Part shown: in pieces, positions 62,853 through 63,334 of the stretch
Position numbering within the stretch: position 1 is the first letter of the stretch
Layout: each line of letters starts with the position of its first letter
NCBI GenBank assembly: GCA_003671055.1
Contig: QWPV01000005.1
Span: forward strand, 12,485-75,818
Length of the DNA stretch: 63,334 nt
Direction of reading: 5' to 3'
From: Planctomycetota bacterium
GTDB taxonomy: Bacteria; Planctomycetota; Phycisphaerae; Phycisphaerales; SM1A02
Notes under the pieces: generated by a model
Told to the model about the DNA's origin: nothing
Databases searched by the model: none
The model's input: the letters and a program-made list of their open reading frames with translations, nothing else
Position numbers and translations under genes: made by a program

Positions 62853-63177
62853 CTACGTGCGGCACATGCTGGTTGAAGTCGACTTTCTCATTCATAGTTC
62901 GGCAGCGGTGAATCGCGAGGAGTTCCTTCAGAGCGAAGTGCTTCAACGGGCATTCGTTCGAAGCATTGAAGTCATTGGCGAAGCAGCCAAGCAAATCCCA
63001 GAGGATTTTCGCGCGCTGCATTCAAAGATCGAGTGGCGTGCAATGGCTGGAATGCGAGATCATTTGATCCACGGCTACTTTGGAGTGGACTACGAAATCG
63101 TGTGGGATGTTGCCAAAGAAAAAGCTCCTGAATTGCGTAGGCAACTCGAACGCATTCTTGGAAGTGAGCCGCGATAG
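62833..63177 (+). CDS. hepT: HepT-type toxin (HEPN RNase)
   Basis: The product has 114 residues. The HEPN active site RX4HXY is RDHLIHGY (Arg75, His80, Tyr82), and the Tyr is the AMPylation target in studied pairs. The all-helical fold and YFGVDYEIVWDV end match DUF86/HepT. The start at 62833 overlaps mntA. A hairpin (CGATTCG/CGAATCG, 63185-63209) follows. The pair is stuck between 40-bp direct repeats. Confidence 0.9.
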   Translation: MSFELHDYVRHMLVEVDFLIHSSAAVNREEFLQSEVLQRAFVRSIEVIGEAAKQIPEDFRALHSKIEWRAMAGMRDHLIHGYFGVDYEIVWDVAKEKAPELRRQLERILGSEPR

Positions 63178-63234
63178 GACCCCCCGATTCGTCGTCGCGG
63201 GGCGAATCGAGGAAGGGGCGCAATCTCGCATGTT

Positions 63235-63274
63235 CCCGAACGCTTGAAGGCGCGCGATTGGATTGATTGAGATC
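63235..63274. repeat. 40-bp direct repeat, right copy
   Basis: Identical to the top6A 3' end at 62384-62423; the base two positions further left differs. Read in frame it would encode PERLKARDWID and a stop, a remnant of the top6A end with no gene in front of it. Beyond it, to the window end, nothing was recognised. Confidence 0.95.
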
Positions 63275-63334
63275 CTTTCACGACTCACTCGCGCTTCTGT
63301 GGCGGGGCAGGTTCTGCGCGGCGCAGAAGAGTGT

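Noticed and set aside
63178-63334. Transposase or integrase next to the 40-bp repeat
   Set aside because: Only a hairpin and the repeat remnant are visible; no open frame with a recombinase motif.

Overview
This window looks like a chromosomal segment from a Planctomycetota bacterium, probably class Phycisphaerae. The taxonomic call is an inference. It rests on a secreted protein with a C-terminal dockerin-type pair of Asp-rich repeats, a large prepilin-like protein of planctomycete style, a bacterial topoisomerase VI gene pair, and high-GC codon use throughout. No tRNA, rRNA, CRISPR array, transposase or integrase gene was recognised.

The dominant theme is type IV filament-family machinery, present as three separate clusters. 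Cluster 1 (about 4.1-19.5 kb, + strand) holds prepilins, PilM/N/O/P-like assembly proteins, a secretin, a TPR lipoprotein, then a histidine kinase, a receiver protein, an HD-GYP protein and a STAS protein, and finally the PilB/GspE-type ATPase and PilC/GspF-type platform protein. Most junctions are 4-nt ATGA/GTGA overlaps, so the signalling genes are part of the same transcription/translation unit as the machine. Cluster 2 (about 28.1-33.9 kb, - strand) holds PilT, PilC, PilV-like and PilW-like prepilins, and a PilX-like protein with four EF-hand-like loops. Cluster 3 (about 39.4-55.7 kb, - strand) is a full type II secretion operon in the permuted order E-F-G-H-I-J-K-L-M-C-D. It is preceded by a secreted helical protein and followed by a lipoprotein. 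No prepilin peptidase is in the window.

Between the clusters lie serC; a zinc/manganese-type ABC transporter (binding protein, ATPase, two permeases); a QueD/PTPS-like gene; polyphosphate kinase; a very large PQQ-propeller protein; an extremely acidic small protein; an orphan CoA-transferase A subunit; a divergent sigma-70 family factor; and nucleoside diphosphate kinase. At the right end, topoisomerase VI B and A genes are followed by an MntA/HepT toxin-antitoxin pair. That pair lies between two 40-bp perfect direct repeats, the left copy being the 3' end of the topoisomerase VI A gene.

Two dispersed inverted-repeat families were found. One is a REP-like hairpin with compensatory base changes between copies, at the window start and twice inside a pseudopilin gene. 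The other is a roughly 76-bp element bounded by GACAGGCA/TGCCTGTC, seen three times. All calls are from reading the sequence; no database search was run.
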